A stretch of DNA of 64,000 bases from contig JAJIYY010000005.1 in the NCBI GenBank assembly GCA_022702485.1, positions 1,054,001-1,118,000 of the forward strand, given 5' to 3'. Below are positions 19,904-30,584 of the stretch, piece after piece. Under the pieces are notes generated by a model that had not been told where the DNA came from, did no database searches, and was given only the letters and a program-made list of their open reading frames with translations. Every line of letters begins with the position of its first letter. The first letter of the stretch is position 1. The stretch is from Simplicillium sp. C3G150-2 (Eukaryota; Ascomycota; Sordariomycetes; Hypocreales; Cordycipitaceae). The position numbers were made by a program, and so were the translations under genes.

Positions 19904-21508
19904 ATGTCGTCGCAGCAATTTTCTCTTTTCCCTAACGATCGCCCGCCTCTTCCACCTCCTACCGTCGTTCGTCTAATACCAAACCCCCGACCTCGACGCC
20001 AAATGTCCCGCGAAGACAACTCGTTACCGCCTCAATCTACATCAGAGCCCCCATTGCCGTCATCACAATCTGAATCTCGCTCACATACGCCGCTCCAATT
20101 CGATGCCATTCAATCAAGTTCTGCAGAATCGTCACAAGCTACAAGCCAATCCCCTCCTACAAACCGCAGCAGTATAGCCAAGATGCCCTTGCCTGACGAC
20201 GACTCTGCTCCTGCTCCTCTGCGCTCCATTTTTCCAACCTACGATCCGCAAGTGCCGTTGGATCGTCAACAATATGGCCCTACTCAATTATCCCCTACAC
20301 ATATTCCTCGTGCCATTGTCAGTCGCCAGAGTTATTATGAAGCAGATGACAGCGGGAGTGTTGCGGAATCCCGCGCACGCAGTCCGCCCATGCGGAACTA
20401 TCAGCCCAGTGCTTTCACCGGTCCTAGAGTCGTGCAACATAGCACACCTCCACCAGTGATTCCAAATACCAGCTCAACCGAGGACCTTCAAGGCTTCTGG
20501 AAGGCCGCCAATGGATGGAAAGCTTCGTCATCAGAGGGCAGAGTATACTGCCTGAAACTGACCCAGCGCAAAGATGCTCCCATCTACACGCTATCTTCAG
20601 CATCGCAACCATTCTACTCGCTACGAATGGATCCTACATCAGCTTCTGCAAATGTGACTCTCAGTCGCTATGATCCCCACAAGACATTCAAGGAATCGGG
20701 GCCATGGCACCAATCCCTAGCTACCACTCTGGAGGACGAATCCAGGAAATTACCCCCAAATGATGGTCTCGTCGCCTCACTCATGCCCACTCCCGCCTTG
20801 AAAATGGCCCAGGCAAAGTCGAATGACGACGTCGCCGTCATGACTGCAGAGAGGGAATACGCTCGTCTCGTCTGGGATGAAGATACGGCAAGCAACTGGC
20901 TTGCTCACCCTGCCCTGGCGGCACCTTTCTGCGTGTCAATAGAGCGATGTCCCGCATGGGCAAGAACTGAATACACGCTGGAACACCCAGAGTCGAACAA
21001 GCATCTCGCGAAATTGACTAGAGATGGAACCGGCGGCGGCTGGCTGGAGGTGGACACAAGCATTGCCGCCCATATCGAAGCCTATTATATTATCGATGTC
21101 GCCGTGACGGCACTCATGCTGGTTGCAATCGCAGACAGTAAGAACATTACCTCTGCACCCATCGAAACATTCGAACCACCGCCATCAGTGCTGGCCATGG
21201 GCAAAGAGAGCAGGAGTAGCAGCCGTTTGAGCAAGCTTAGCGGCAAGCGAAGCGCAGAGAAGCCCAATACCAAGACGAAGGCGAAGATGGAAGAGTTTGA
21301 AATCGACCTAGAAAGTCAGCATGACAGTCTTAAGAAAGGTGCCGCAAAGGCAAAAGAGGGTATTGATAAGCTGCCGTTCGTTTTTAGAGTATTGGCCAAG
21401 ATGGTCGTAGGTGTCTTTAAGTGCTTCATTTGGGTATTGACCGTGGCGTTCAAGGTTGTTGGCGGCGTTTTTAAAGTTTTGTATAAATGCGTTGGGTCGA
21501 AATACTAG
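19904..21508 (+). CDS. Conserved fungal protein of unknown function (534 aa), membrane-associated C-terminus
   Basis: Intronless. Residues 1-190 are Pro/Ser-rich and disordered. A folded core of about 200 residues follows, from DLQGFWKAANGWKA to the LVAIADSK region, and contains one hydrophobic stretch, YYIIDVAVTALMLVAIAD. A charged linker leads to a C-terminal 45 residues that are strongly hydrophobic but dotted with lysines (LPFVFRVLAKMV, then FKCFIWVLTVAFKVV). This could be a membrane-dipping hairpin. I do not recognise the domain by name. The disordered front carries basic motifs such as RPRRQMS. A peripheral membrane or trafficking role is only a guess. The long CT-rich leader upstream may contain an unseen intron. 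Confidence 0.7.
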   Translation: MSSQQFSLFPNDRPPLPPPTVVRLIPNPRPRRQMSREDNSLPPQSTSEPPLPSSQSESRSHTPLQFDAIQSSSAESSQATSQSPPTNRSSIAKMPLPDDDSAPAPLRSIFPTYDPQVPLDRQQYGPTQLSPTHIPRAIVSRQSYYEADDSGSVAESRARSPPMRNYQPSAFTGPRVVQHSTPPPVIPNTSSTEDLQGFWKAANGWKASSSEGRVYCLKLTQRKDAPIYTLSSASQPFYSLRMDPTSASANVTLSRYDPHKTFKESGPWHQSLATTLEDESRKLPPNDGLVASLMPTPALKMAQAKSNDDVAVMTAEREYARLVWDEDTASNWLAHPALAAPFCVSIERCPAWARTEYTLEHPESNKHLAKLTRDGTGGGWLEVDTSIAAHIEAYYIIDVAVTALMLVAIADSKNITSAPIETFEPPPSVLAMGKESRSSSRLSKLSGKRSAEKPNTKTKAKMEEFEIDLESQHDSLKKGAAKAKEGIDKLPFVFRVLAKMVVGVFKCFIWVLTVAFKVVGGVFKVLYKCVGSKY

Positions 21509-21706
21509 GTAACCAGCTTTTTTTTTTTTCACGGGAGTTTCACGGGAGTACTTGCTCTGTGATGATGAATGAACAAAATTTACATCTTGTTTGCACGCCT
21601 CTATAATGTCTAGCGCCTGAAACTCCGTATCCGTACATACTTCATGTATAAATCTCAAGAATGAAAACTTGAACGCAGAAAATATAGCCCAAATTGACTT
21701 TCTTGT

Positions 21707-22563
21707 TTATCGCTTTCGTGCTCGAACCATTAACTTTTTTCCTCGCCTTGAAATTCCACCTGAGGTCGCCGTCTTTGCCATCTTGGCTTGCTGCTCCTCG
21801 AGGGCTCCCTCAGCATCTTTCAAGGCCTTCAACTTCTTTCGTGACAGGTCGAGCTGTTTCTTTAGTCTCCTTAATGACTTCTCTCTTTCAAATTCTTGTG
21901 CCTCCTTGTCTTTGGTTGTTTCGCCATTGTCCCTGTTATCTTCGTCTTCCTCTGCATTGTCGACCGCGGCTTCTCGCTCCTCTTCCGTATCCAGAAATGT
22001 AATCTTGCGAGGTGCGCTCTTCTTTAGACTCTTGGGTATGTCGTCAAAATCAGAAAAGTCTTCATCTTCATCGTCCTCGTCCTCTTCGTCCAATCGATCC
22101 AGCCCTCTCGTCAGAACGATTTGCTCTTCCAATCTTGTAACTTCTTTCGACACAACTTGCTTCATCGTCCGGACGTATCCAATATCCTGAGTCTTGAGCA
22201 GCCTAACAGCGTTTACATCCAGTGACTTGTTTCCTCGGTCTCCTTCTACTTTGCCATTCCAACCTTTACCAGTCGTGATCTTTGCGCCGGGTCCTTTGCG
22301 GGACATCATACCAAAATAAAATTCATCTTCGTTGCGCTCGGTAGCTTTCTGTCGCAAAGATTTCAAGGTCTTCTTCTTTTTGTTGTAATCTTTCGCACGT
22401 TCGGAATAATCCTGCGGCCGCGTTAGCAAAAATGAAGACCACGAAGGCAGCGTCCAAGTTAATATACCTTGTGCTTCTCGAGCAGACCCAATCGACGGCG
22501 CTCTAGTGGCTGCGCTCGCTCTTTGTGCGGGCGCCGAGCCACCGCATTCCTCATGGACGACAT
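21707..22563 (-). CDS. UTP11: UTP11, U3 snoRNP / small-subunit processome protein
   Basis: Exons 22563-22468 and 22411-21707; 266 residues. Utp11 is a nucleolar component needed for early 18S pre-rRNA processing. Seen: the conserved start MSSMRNAVARRPHKERAQP, the KHKDYSERAKDYNKK segment, and EFYFGMMSRK, all diagnostic of the family. Residues 150-170 are very acidic, and the C-terminus is basic and coiled coil, ending RARKR. It is convergent with the 534-residue protein gene, with 198 bp between stops. Confidence 0.93.
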
Positions 22564-23032
22564 TTTCGGATCGTTGTGTGACTGCGAATTATTGCGAACT
22601 GTAAGGATGGAAGCCCGATGAGGTTTGGAGGCAAAGAGTTGGCGGGCGGCAGAATTTCTCGAATTTTTGGCGGTGAGTGTGGGGTGCAGTGGCCGGTCGG
22701 TCCTGAACTACCCTGCAATTCGCCATTGGAAAATATATCGAAAAAAAGTCGTGTGAAGAAAAATTGAGATGGCTAAAATTATTAAGCTGGCGTCTTTGAT
22801 GATTTATAAGATATTTGAAGATAAGAGGAAGACTGTCAGATGATCTTGATGTCGTCCAAACTTGTCCCTTGGATCGTCAATGACAGCCTGCGGAAGCACC
22901 AAAGAGGGCAACCAATAAGCTCGGTTCATTCACTTCCAGCAAAATGTACCTTAGTCGGAGATAAAATCGAGAGGTATCCATCTATTCTATTATACATATT
23001 CTACATCTATAAATACATATCTAGTATACAAC
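22564..23032. other. Intergenic gap between UTP11 and MSD1
   Basis: Promoter of UTP11 and 3' flank of the aspartyl-tRNA synthetase gene; nothing else recognised. Confidence 0.4.
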
Positions 23033-25136
23033 CTATTGTGTCTTTGATCGCAGTTGCAGACCATATGGTGCAAGCTGCTCATTAGTGATTTTACTTGGCG
23101 ACTTAACAAAAGGGTCTTCCCCTTTCATCGTCTTGGGGAATGCCATGACATCTCTGACAGTAGATGTATCAGTCATTAGAGCGACCATCCTGTCAAAGCC
23201 CAACGCAAAGCCTGCATGCGGGGGACAACCTGAGCGCAGGACTTCGAATAGATGCGAAAAGTCCTTGATTCGCGCGTCCGTCATCTTCAAGATGTCTCTC
23301 ATGATGAAATCCTGAACATCAGCAATATGGATACGTTCACTTCCACCTCCAATTTCCACGCCATTGAGAACCAGATCGTATGCGGCACTCTTAGCCCCTA
23401 GAGGGTCAATAAACAGCTGTTCCAAGTCTGTTTCGGAGAGCGGTGCGGTAAAAGGGTGATGAGCAGCTGCAAATCCTGCTGCGCCGCCTTGACCAGGTTC
23501 ACCTTCTTCGGTTGGTTTGAACATTGGGAATTCTGTCACCCATGCAAACTGAAGTGACCCAGGTTCACCAAGTTTGGGCTTTGACATGTAGCCAGCTTCA
23601 ACCAATGCCGCCCATAATGAGTTACGAATTTCGCCAATCTTAGTTGAGCCAGAACAGTATTGCCCAGTGGGTTCCTCTCTTGCTTGAAATATCACAATAT
23701 CTCCGTCTTGGAGCCCATTTCCTTCCGACACCTGCTCCAAGACCGTCTCATATTCAAAGCCGAGGGATGAGAAACCACAGCGAGGCTTGCTTGAATCATA
23801 GACCAAAGCCTGCGGCTTGCCATCCAGGTTCTCGGCGATAGCAGGCGGAAGGCTCTCCATAAAGTTAAAAATAAATTTGCGTGATTCATCTGGGGAACAG
23901 TCTTGTAGTTGAAAAGTAAACGCCTCGATGCGAGGATTGGGGAGACGTGTAATCATGCCGACGAAGGACTGGAAAGTATCGAGGTCTTTCAAAGCATGAA
24001 TGCGATTGGGAATTCGTAGGTCCGGTTTGTCAGTACCGTATGCAGCAATACTATCCGCAAATTTGATGTTTGTGAAACTGTACACGTCCGAGCTGTTTGT
24101 ACTCGATGAGCCCTGAACAACGGGAATCTGCTGTCCTCGGATATCCTGGTATGCTGGCATTGCGTTTAGCGTCGCTAGGACGACATCATTGATGTCTTTC
24201 CTGACAGTCGCAGCATCGGCAAACCCCCATTCCATATCCAGCTGGGAAAATTCTGGCTGCCTATCTGCTCGAAGATCCTCATCTCGATAGCAACGAGCCC
24301 ATTGCATATACCGTGAGATACCACTGGCGATGAGCACCTGCTTGTATTGCTGGGGACTTTGGCTCAAAGCATATGCTGTGCCACGTTGCCGCGTGGGCAC
24401 CAAAAACTCTCTGGCACCTTCAGAAGTGGATTTGAACAGTGTGGGTGTTTCAACATCTGTAAATCCCTTGTCGATCAGGCCTTTATTCAGTGTGTTCTTC
24501 AACCAAGAGCGAAACTCTAACCGCGCCTGCAGCTCCGGGTGAAAGCGAATTTGTAGATGTCGCTTTGTTTGAGGGAAAACGACTTCTGGTGTGACGATGA
24601 GCTCCTTAGGGACGGAATTCAGAGGTTTTATGGTGTCTAAGTACACGGTGGTTTTGGATGACGCATCGCGAGTCTCTTCATCGGGTTTAGGCTGTCGTGA
24701 TTGTATTATGACAGGGCTGAAGGCTGGCACTTGGCGGAAGGCAGCATGAGATTCAGCATCTATCTCTCCATTGGAGCATATTTGTATTGTTTCGCCATTT
24801 GGAGTCGTCAAGTCGGCGAAGGAGAGGTGCTTGGAGACTGTTCGCTTCTTTCCCAAATAGCCAACATGGGCTCCGGGGTCGTCTTTTCTGCCAATGCCAC
24901 GATCTTCAGAGAGAGACAAAAATTAGCCAATAGAACAATGTGAATTGGTATTATAGTTAAATACATTGTCTCCATGCATTGACAAGCTTTGCTTGCTTGG
25001 TATCGATTGCTGAACTGGCCGAGCTCGCTTGTCTAGCCCGTGTGCTCAGAATACACCTCCGGCACACAGTAAAAGTTTCTCTGAGCACCGAACGAGATCG
25101 CAGCAATTTACTGCATCGTCCTAGTGAGGATGCCAT
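23033..25136 (-). CDS. MSD1: Mitochondrial aspartyl-tRNA synthetase
   Basis: Exons 25136-24965 and 24903-23033; 680 residues. It charges mitochondrial tRNA-Asp. The spliced N-terminus is rich in Arg, Ser and Cys (MASSLGRCSKLLRSRS) and looks like a matrix-targeting presequence. Class II synthetase motifs are clear: the motif 1 region after FHPELQARLEFRSW, motif 2 with RCYRDEDLRADRQPEFSQLD (a bacterial-type AspRS signature) and motif 3 as GFALGFDRMV. A GAD-type insert lies between motifs 2 and 3, as in bacterial and mitochondrial AspRS. The length agrees with yeast Msd1. The open frame alone begins at a TTG in the intron; the upstream exon with the ATG gives the presequence. Confidence 0.93.
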
Positions 25137-26256
25137 GGCCTAGACCATAGACTCGGGGGATTGGCGATTTAAATGCACTGCGACGTCAATGACAGGTTCG
25201 CTGCGAGGTTGAGCTGCAGGACCCTTGAAGCTGGTTGAGCCGACAATACTCCGGCGCAGACCCGTCCATAAATTTTCAGACACTAGAGCAAAGCTTCTTC
25301 TTTTTCTCTTCTCTTCATGACCTCTCCTTTCAAATAAACGTAAGTACAGCGCACAACAATGCCAATTCCCGGAAACACGGCAGATTTCTAACGTATTCAC
25401 AGGTGATGAGAAACGCGTGAATAATATGATGAAGATGCCGGCTACTCCAGACTTTCGAACTCTCCCGCAAGGGCTTAAGCGGTTCGCTAGCGAGGACGGT
25501 CGGTATTTTGAAATAGGCGTTCGACACACCGACCTTGTTACATCATCGGACGCGATGGAAAATAGCTCTGATTTAATCACGAAAGGAGAAGTAATTACTG
25601 CCATTGGAAACAATCTAAGCTTGCAAGTGCAAGAGCAGACAATATTGCTAAGAGGTAGGTTTGGCATGGCTACCAAGCTAGATGCTATAAATATAAGGCT
25701 ATATCTTCGAATCAATAGTTTCAATTTCTTCTTTGTGATACGGTAGCCTCAGTATGGTACTTTTCATATTTCAACGCTGTTATAAAATGATCAATCATTC
25801 GCGGATCGGCCTCATGCACCATGGTCTGATTGCATGCTGGATTCGTTCGCGCAAAACCAATGGGCAGCATTCCGATTCCAGCGGCGTAATTCCACTGCAG
25901 CAATTCTGTGCACCATTTCGAAGCGGCTGGAGCCGCTATATTTTTAGCGCTCTTTCGACCCACAGCGCACCATTCATTCGCCATGACGTACCTGGAACAG
26001 CCCCTAAAATAAAGCTGGAGGCCAGAAATCTGGAACCCTTACAGGTGCAAAAGATAGCGAACAGTAGCACCGCCACGGACAGAACCGTGCACCGGCCACC
26101 TTCCATTCATTAAGCTACTTGGTCTCCTTCACCCTATCGATGGCTCGCATTGTGAATGTCTATAACCACCCTGACGTGCAGAAAATCGACCGGCATTATA
26201 CTCTAGACAACCTGCCGACAGACCCCCCTCAATTTCCTTCAAGTGGCCGAGTCAAA
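25137..26256. other. 1.1-kb region with a possible small gene; otherwise unassigned
   Basis: A plus-strand frame of about 100 codons (about 25426-25746, from an ATG with context AATATGATG) could encode a small protein beginning MMKMPATPDF. It is preceded by a GTAAGT...CTAAC...CACAG unit (about 25341-25402) that looks like a leader intron. The family is not recognised, and a long opposite-strand frame covers the same stretch, so it is not called as a gene. Confidence 0.3.
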
Positions 26257-28038
26257 ATGTCGGGCTCCTTCGAAAAGTCGGTCAAAGGAGCGACCAAGAT
26301 CAAGGTGCGTACGCTGCCCAACCAACCACCCCCGCCGTGTTGCGCGGACAATCATTCGACGGCGACAAAGGCTTCTAGCATACTAATTGCTTCACAGAAT
26401 GCGCCTCCAAAGGCCAAATATGTTGACCATATCCTCCTAGCGACGAAATCTGGCGAAGCCGGCATTGCGGAAGTGTTTCGCACTCTCCAGTATCGCTTGC
26501 GTGACTCAACATGGACGGTGGTATTCAAAGGCCTCATGGTCTGCCATTTGATGATCAAAGAAGGCTCTGGAGATGTAACCTTGGCCTACATTTCTAGACA
26601 TCGCAATGTCTTGGCGATCAGCAGCTTTACTGATGGTGCGCTTCCCTTCTGACCCGACGAACTAAACCTCGGCCACTAACTTCAGTAGCTCAAACACAAG
26701 GCCGAAACATCCGCAGATATTCGAACTACCTCAGCGAACGAGCGAAAGCGTACCGCGATACCAATGTGGACTGGGTCGCTGCACCGGACTGGAAAATTGA
26801 GAAAATGACGGTGGACAGAGGAATCTTGCGAGAGATTGAAGCTATGCTGAATATTATTCAGTCTCTCCTTAAGTGTGATGTAGGTCTTATTGATCCTGAC
26901 ATTCACAGTATTGATACTGATTCTTTTGCAGGTGCTTGAGAATGAACCTGAAACAGAAATCACTAATGCTGTTTTCAAACTTCTGGTTTTGGATCTGCTG
27001 TCTTTGTTTCAAGCGCTGAATCAAGCGCTCATCAAGATGCTCAGCTTCTTTTTTGAAATGTCGAAGACAGATGCCGAGAGAGCACTCGCCATTTATAAAG
27101 ACTTCACCAAGTATACCGACTATGTTGTCCAGTATCTGTCGGTTGCGCGCTTACACGAACATCGAACTGGTGTAAAGGTACCTAAGATCAAGCACGCGCC
27201 TGTCAACCTCGGACGCCAGCTCGAAGATTACCTCAAGGACCCCGATTTTGATGTACACCGACGACAATATTTGGCTGAATCGGAATTCAAGAAATCAAAG
27301 GATCCTAAGGGCGAACTTGGCCGGCCCATTCCTCCCGAGAAATCGACACCTGCTCGTTCAAGATCACCTGCGGCCAACAATCCCTTCCCGACGGCTTCCA
27401 ATGCTACAAACTCGGCGCCCAAGGCAAACAAGGGACCTGATCCCGACCTGATCGACTTCTTTGAGTCCATTGAACAAAACCAGACGACCATGCAGGTTGC
27501 GCCACAACCAACTGCTGTTCAAAACATGGATATGCCTTTCGCATCTCAGCAAAACATGATGTTCCAGCAGCCTCAGGGTCTAGCGCCTCAGCAAACAGGG
27601 TTCAACCAGTTCCAGCAGCAGCCAATTCAGCAGCAACAAACAGGAATGTTTATGCAACAACAACCTCTTCAGCAGATGCAACAGCCCCAGCAGCTTCAGC
27701 CAAATTTCACTGGAGCTGGCTTCGGCGGATTCACGCCTCAGCCTCAAAACAACGGATACCAACCTTCGTCCTTGGCTCCAATCCCCCAGAATACGATGGC
27801 TGACTTCCAAAATCAAAACTCCTTGCAGCCTCAGCAAGCAGGCATGGGCCAACAGCAAACAACCAATCCCTTTAGACAATCCATGATGATCGCTCAGCCA
27901 ACTGGCGTGCAAAACAACTTCACTGGGTTCGGTCAGCAAATAGACAACCGCCAGTCGACAAACCCCTTCGCGCGATCATCACCACAGACATCTTCTCCGG
28001 GTCCAAACCCAATGTCTGGCGGACCTTTCCAGCAGCCC

Positions 28039-28069
<31 letters not shown>

Positions 28070-28323
28070 CACTCATTGCTCAGCAGACGGGCACCAACCC
28101 CTTTGCTCGCAACCAGGCTCCTGCTCAAAACCAACAGCAGCAGCAAGGTCTTGCACCACAACCAACTGGAACAACCAACCCTTTTCGTCACGGTGATTTT
28201 ATGAACCATAACACTGGAATGGGCTGGCAACATAACCAGATGCCTATTGGGGGTGGTTTAGATCAGATTCAAACAGTTCCAGTGTTTCCTCGTCCAGCTC
28301 AGCAAACGCCATGGCAGCAATGA
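26257..28323 (+). CDS. AP180/YAP1801-type clathrin adaptor with ANTH domain and NPF motifs
   Basis: Exons 26257-26304, 26398-26635, 26686-26879 and 26932-28323; 623 residues. The N-terminal 280 residues form an ANTH domain (KSVKGATKIKNAPPKAKYVD, then WTVVFKGLMVCHLMIKEG), which binds phosphoinositides and SNAREs on endocytic sites. The C-terminal half is Gln-rich and disordered, with five NPF tripeptides (EH-domain binding, as for Ede1/Pan1) and repeated QQTG units. This arrangement matches yeast Yap1801/1802, which link clathrin to the plasma membrane. A CAG/CAA run near 28038-28067 encodes about ten glutamines and may vary in length between strains. The gene is convergent with TFB3. Confidence 0.92.
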
Positions 28324-28584
28324 AGCTCCATGCTTTGAAAGCAATATAATCGTTCCTTGAAATTTCCTTCCAGTTGTATGGCATTCAGCGAGGCGTTTGT
28401 TTAGGAGCGGGTACGACCAAACATTCTTAGAATGCAGATTAAATACACACCAGTCTTTGTCAAACGAGCCGGCATGGTGATATGTTTATAAAATAGTAGT
28501 AGCATACTCATGAGATTCGTATAAATCTAAGTTGACATGAAGTAGTTAAAAGAAACCCAACGCCGAAACACCTCGCTTAAACAA

Positions 28585-29634
28585 TCATTTGTCAATATCC
28601 ATCGCCACTTGGGCAGCTCCTTCTGATGGAACCGCTCGATCCGTCTTCTCTTCTCCAATGAACACACCCAGTCCGGAAAATACTTCAAACAGTGCCCTGG
28701 ACAGATATTCGTCCGTACTGTAACCTCCGGCCGTAAAGTCGTGTCTATTTCTGGTAATGTCCGTCCATTGACTGTGGTAGTTGTCCAGTTTTTCAGAGCT
28801 AAGATCGATGCGCTTAGGCGCAAGATCTAGCCCACCGTAAGGATCGTAGGGGCCTTCTTCCGTAGCAGCAGCCTCGGCTTTCCTGTCGCGCAATCCACGG
28901 ATAGATAATCCGTTTCCTGTTGAGGAGACATATGCTTCCATAAGGCCCTCACGCTTCAGCTGGCCGCGCTTCTTCAGCATGATCTTGTTCATGGCCTCAG
29001 TGGCATGTCCGGCTTCCGCGCTCTGCAGCGAGTTCAACATTTCTTCTCTGAACCGTGCTGCATTGACCTTCTCATCTGCCTCGTCTTGCAGATCTTGCAG
29101 CCGTCGCTGTCGAGCGGCTTCTTGCTCGCTTGCCAAACGCCGCTGCCTCGCCTCGTCCGATTCACGGGCGAGTTTCTTGTTGCGCTCAATATCAGCCTTG
29201 TGCTGATTTTCCCACTCGACGAGTTCGCTCTCAGCTTTGCGTCGCTTCGCGTCAGTCCCGTTGACAAGGTTGTCGGTTAAGTCTTCGACTTTCTCAAGAT
29301 ATTCGTTGTAGGAATCGAGATTCTCAAAATCATCTTCAACTTTATTGAACACGGCGGCGACGCGTCGGCGGATATCCACCTCTCGTTCGATTTTAAGGTC
29401 TGAAAAGTACGCCGCTTTGAAGCCTCGTAATCGCAACGTCTTGTGGCACCCCGCGTAGGGGCATTGGTTGGGCCCGTCCTTGAATATTCGCTCCATGCAC
29501 GTCTTGCACATTCGATGGTAGCACTCCGGATTGATACGAAATTCCATATCTTTGTTGAAATAGCGCTGAGTTTTGCATACTGGACAAGACTCCTCATCGA
29601 CCTGACTGGCCGTCAGTCCCGGGCGAGAAGCCAT
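28585..29634 (-). CDS. TFB3: TFB3/MAT1, TFIIH CDK-activating kinase assembly factor
   Basis: Single exon, 349 residues. MAT1 proteins assemble Cdk7/cyclin H and tether it to TFIIH. The N-terminal RING finger is visible: CPVCKTQRYF, then CYHRMCKTC and CPYAGC, giving the eight zinc ligands. The MAT1 coiled-coil follows, with ERNKKLARESDEARQRR and a long Arg/Glu/Gln-rich helix at 140-220. The start at 29634 (MASRPGL) was preferred over an upstream non-ATG extension. It is divergent from nudC, with about 227 bp between start codons, so the promoters overlap. Confidence 0.95.
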   Translation of the reverse strand: MASRPGLTASQVDEESCPVCKTQRYFNKDMEFRINPECYHRMCKTCMERIFKDGPNQCPYAGCHKTLRLRGFKAAYFSDLKIEREVDIRRRVAAVFNKVEDDFENLDSYNEYLEKVEDLTDNLVNGTDAKRRKAESELVEWENQHKADIERNKKLARESDEARQRRLASEQEAARQRRLQDLQDEADEKVNAARFREEMLNSLQSAEAGHATEAMNKIMLKKRGQLKREGLMEAYVSSTGNGLSIRGLRDRKAEAAATEEGPYDPYGGLDLAPKRIDLSSEKLDNYHSQWTDITRNRHDFTAGGYSTDEYLSRALFEVFSGLGVFIGEEKTDRAVPSEGAAQVAMDIDK

Positions 29635-29861
29635 GATGGACCGGGGTTGCAAGGCGAAAGGGCGAGTCGTTTGTTTGAAGGGGAGTGGTGCTGTGGATGT
29701 GAAGTTGGAGTCGAGAGTTGGAGCTAGGGAAGCTTGACAAATGCAGGGGGCTGTTATTGGCTGCGCTTGGGGGCGGCGGGGTGGCGACCAGTTGGTGGTA
29801 CTGTTGCCCCTCCATGAGCTTCTAGAAATTCATCATTCCTCACATTCACATCGCAACAAAC

Positions 29862-30535
29862 ATGGCCGATAACGGTATGTCTTCACAATGTTCAAAACTT
29901 GCATTTAATCTCCTGCTTAATCTAAGCCACTAGAACCTACACCCGCCGAGACGGCAGCTGCCCTCGCTAAGGAGCAACAAGAGCAGGAGTCGCTCCCCTA
30001 CAAGTGGACGCAAACCATCGGAGAGCTCACCGTTACCTTCAATGTACCCGGAAACATAAAGGGAAAAGATCTCGTTATTGATATCAAGAAGCAGAAGCTG
30101 TCTGCTGGCATCAAAGGCCAAGACCCTACTATCACCGTGAGCCAGTCTGTCTTCTTGTCGCTAGCCCAACTAACGTTTGTTCAGGGCGATCTGCCACACC
30201 CAATCCACGTCGACGACTCGACTTGGACGCTGTCTACAAACAGCGACGGCACGAAAACGGTCGAAATTCTCCTGGACAAGGTCAACAAGATGGAATGGTG
30301 GGCTCACGTCGTCACGAGCGCGCCGAAAATTGACGTCACGAAGATCCAGCCCGACAACTCAAAGCTCTCAGATCTCGACGGCGACACGAGGGGCATGGTC
30401 GAGAAGATGATGTTCGACCAGCGACAAAAGGAGCAAGGTCTTCCTACTTCGGACGAGCAGAAAAAGATAGATATCCTCAAGAAGTTCCAGGACCAACACC
30501 CTGAGATGGACTTTAGCAAAGCCAAGATTCAATAG
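29862..30535 (+). CDS. nudC: NudC, nuclear distribution protein with CS domain
   Basis: Exons 29862-29874, 29934-30136 and 30185-30535; 188 residues. NudC is a co-chaperone of the dynein/LIS1 pathway needed for nuclear migration in hyphae. The CS (p23-like) domain is seen from PYKWTQTIGELTVTF through GDLPHPIHVDDSTWTL to EWWAHVV, followed by the conserved tail with GMVEKMMFDQRQK, LPTSDEQKK and a DFSKAKI end. The second intron interrupts the CS domain; without removing it, a run of unrelated residues breaks the motif. Convergent with the CENP-U-like gene, the stops being about 50 bp apart, so the 3' UTRs must overlap. Confidence 0.95.
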
Positions 30536-30584
30536 CTGCATCCCATAGAGCCCGATAATAAAATTCACAACGCCTTGTTTTTTC

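Noticed and set aside
25140..25724. 194-codon minus-strand frame upstream of MSD1
   Set aside because: Non-standard composition without motifs; overlaps a plus-strand frame of similar weakness.
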